A stretch of 64,000 bases of DNA from positions 1,922,001 through 1,986,000 of the forward strand of contig NZ_LT629743.1 of the NCBI RefSeq assembly GCF_900105095.1, read 5' to 3'. Made by a program: the position numbers and the translations under genes. The notes beneath the pieces are model-generated. The model saw only the letters and a list, made by a program, of their open reading frames with translations, was not told the origin of the DNA and did not search any database. Shown here piece after piece: positions 62,556 to 64,000 of this stretch. Source of the DNA: Erythrobacter sp. HL-111 (GTDB taxonomy: Bacteria; Pseudomonadota; Alphaproteobacteria; Sphingomonadales; Sphingomonadaceae). Numbering within the stretch: position 1 is the first letter of the stretch; each line of letters opens with the position of its first letter.

Positions 62556-62653
62556 CCTTCTGCCGCCTCTCGCAGGAATTCCTGCAGGATTCGGGGAAGC
62601 ACGCGGAGCCTTCGTGCCGCCGGCCCCGGACCGAATGAACCGGGTCGACCTGC

Positions 62654-63889
62654 TCAGGTCACGGCCGCGCGGCGATTGAACTCGGGACGCCGCCATTCCT
62701 CCCCCGCGATTACCTCGGCAAGGTGGCGGGCGGCCTCGGCGATCTCGGTAAAGGAGAGATAGGCGGGCGCGAAGCCGAGCCGCAGGATGTCGGGCGCGCG
62801 GAAATCCCCGATCACGCCGCGAGCGATCAGCGCCTGGCAGATCGGATAGGCCCGTTCGTGCCGGAAGGAGAGCTGGCTCCCGCGCACCGCGCTGTCGGCC
62901 GGGCTCGCGAGATCGAGCGCAAGGCCCCGTTCGGCAAGGCATTCGAGGAAGAACCCGGACAGCGCGCGCGACTTGGCGTGGAGCCGTTCGACGCCGATCT
63001 CCGCGATCAGGTCCACCCCCACTTCGAGCGCGGTCAGGCCGAGAACAGGCGAGGTCCCGCACAGCAATTGCTCCACGCCCGGGGCGGCCTCGTAATCGTC
63101 GGAAAAGGCGAAGGGCGTAGCGTGGCCGAACCAGCCGGTCAGCGGCTGGGCGAGATCGCCATGGTGCCGCTGCGCGACATAGGCGAAGGCGGGGGCGCCC
63201 GGGCCGCCGCACAGGTATTTGTAGCCGCAGCCGACCGCGAAATCGGCCCCGATGCGCGCGAGGTCGACCGGCACGGCGCCGGTCGAATGGGACAGGTCCC
63301 ACAACACCAGCGTCCCCGCTGCGTGCGCCGCTTTCGTCAGCGCCGCCATGTCGTGCATCGCACCCGTCTTGTAATGGACGTGGGTCAGCATGAGGAGCGC
63401 CACGTCCCCGCCCAGAGCCGCGGCCAGTTCCTCGCGCGGGGCGAGCCGACGCTCCGCCAGCCCCTGCCGCTCAAGCCCCGCGACCATGTAGAGATCGGTC
63501 GGGAAATTGCCCGGTTCGGACAGGACCACCTTGCGCCCCGGTCGCATGTCGAGCGCGGCAGCGATCAGCTTGAACAGGTTCACGCTGGTCGAATCGCAGG
63601 CGATGACCTCTTCGGGGGCTGCCCCGATCAGGGGGGCGATCTTGCCGCCGATCCGCTGCGCCATCTCGAACCAGCCGGCCCCGGACCGGGTGCTGTTCCA
63701 GCTGCGGATGAGCCCCTCGCCCCATTCCTCCCGCAGCGTGCGCTCCATCGCGGGCGGTGTCGCGCGCGGCAGGGCGCCGAGCGAATTGCCGTCGAGATAG
63801 ATCACGCCTTCGGGCAGGACGAAGCGTTCGCGGAAAGGCGCGAGCGGGTCGGCCGCATCGCGTTCGCGGGCGCGCCCGGCCAGGCTCAT
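62654..63889 (-). CDS. kynU: Kynureninase
   Basis: This PLP enzyme splits kynurenine to anthranilate and alanine in tryptophan degradation. The 411-aa protein has the family N-terminus ([20 protein letters not shown]), the cofactor block [15 protein letters not shown] with the PLP-pairing Asp, and the PLP lysine in [21 protein letters not shown] follows. Its start overlaps the stop of the upstream gene (ATGA), which encodes an arylformamidase-like C-terminus, so the two form a kynBU operon. The final gene of that unit ends at 62654. Confidence 0.96.
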   Translation of the reverse strand: MSLAGRARERDAADPLAPFRERFVLPEGVIYLDGNSLGALPRATPPAMERTLREEWGEGLIRSWNSTRSGAGWFEMAQRIGGKIAPLIGAAPEEVIACDSTSVNLFKLIAAALDMRPGRKVVLSEPGNFPTDLYMVAGLERQGLAERRLAPREELAAALGGDVALLMLTHVHYKTGAMHDMAALTKAAHAAGTLVLWDLSHSTGAVPVDLARIGADFAVGCGYKYLCGGPGAPAFAYVAQRHHGDLAQPLTGWFGHATPFAFSDDYEAAPGVEQLLCGTSPVLGLTALEVGVDLIAEIGVERLHAKSRALSGFFLECLAERGLALDLASPADSAVRGSQLSFRHERAYPICQALIARGVIGDFRAPDILRLGFAPAYLSFTEIAEAARHLAEVIAGEEWRRPEFNRRAAVT

Positions 63890-64000
63890 GCGAGGTCCCG
63901 CAGCACGGCGCGCACCGGCGAGGCATCGCCGCCCACGATCGGCAGCGGGAGGGCGATGAGCTCGTAGCGCCCCTCCTCGACGCCATCGAGCACCAGCCCT
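63886..64000 (-). CDS. kynB: Arylformamidase, C-terminal end (5' part outside window)
   Basis: Only the last 37 codons are visible; they read [20 protein letters not shown] and [17 protein letters not shown], followed by a stop at 63888-63886. This matches the C-terminus of the KynB cyclase-like N-formylkynurenine formamidase, which supplies kynurenine to KynU. The stop overlaps the kynU ATG by four bases, supporting translational coupling. Confidence 0.85.
   Translation of the reverse strand, partial: GLVLDGVEEGRYELIALPLPIVGGDASPVRAVLRDLA

Overview
The window is a high-GC stretch of an alphaproteobacterial chromosome. It is most likely from order Sphingomonadales and probably from the Erythrobacteraceae. 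The evidence is a CtrA cell-cycle regulator gene, a groESL operon with a CIRCE operator, a DUF4167 gene, promoters of CTTGAC-N16/17 type, and protein families typical of that group (bacterial CDC48/VCP ATPase, BON-MscS channel, HIG1 protein, Host_attach). Taxonomy is inferred from gene content only. No tRNA, rRNA or CRISPR array was found.

Bases 1-12,200 carry information-processing and chaperone genes: rpoC (partial) and rpoB leftward, then rplJ-rplL rightward from a divergent promoter pair, a remnant of gyrA, a MATE efflux gene, and groES-groEL. The divergent arrangement of rplJL and rpoBC departs from the usual co-directional rplJL-rpoBC order, and the gyrA scrap next to it suggests past rearrangement.

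Bases 12,300-15,440 are scarred by a 1,659-bp IS1380-family insertion sequence. It lies between two 499-bp direct copies of host sequence that differ at one base. The event left a broken DUF885 gene, a truncated Host_attach gene and one intact Host_attach copy.

Bases 15,770-25,200 are an envelope-protein region. It holds a small membrane protein overlapping a degenerate receiver-domain gene, two cysteine-paired Sel1-like repeat secreted proteins, a secreted protein of unknown function, a DUF305-LVIVD fusion, a class A beta-lactamase-like serine hydrolase and an Ala/Glu-rich lipoprotein.

Bases 25,400-38,270 hold polA, an MscS channel and a VCP-like AAA+ ATPase, then an AT-richer intergenic region with two tandem leftward terminators (candidate small RNA). 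After that come the CoA-transferase genes scoA and scoB, with a HAD-type lipoprotein gene lying between them, a CaiB-family CoA transferase, a DUF418 membrane protein and metK, which has an AT-rich palindromic operator candidate upstream.

Bases 38,360-44,900 form a leftward housekeeping run (hisS, prfA, prmC, DUF4167 gene, lnt, metK), with ppa divergent. Bases 44,900-53,130 carry two more MscS-family channels, lptB-rpoN, ctrA, trmB and a YciE-type ferritin-like gene. Bases 53,130-64,000 hold maeB divergent from mutS, small acidic or hydrophilic proteins, a 3-hydroxyacyl-CoA dehydrogenase, a cobalamin adenosyltransferase, a HIG1 protein, gluQ, an HNH endonuclease, and the end of a kynB-kynU kynurenine-degradation pair.
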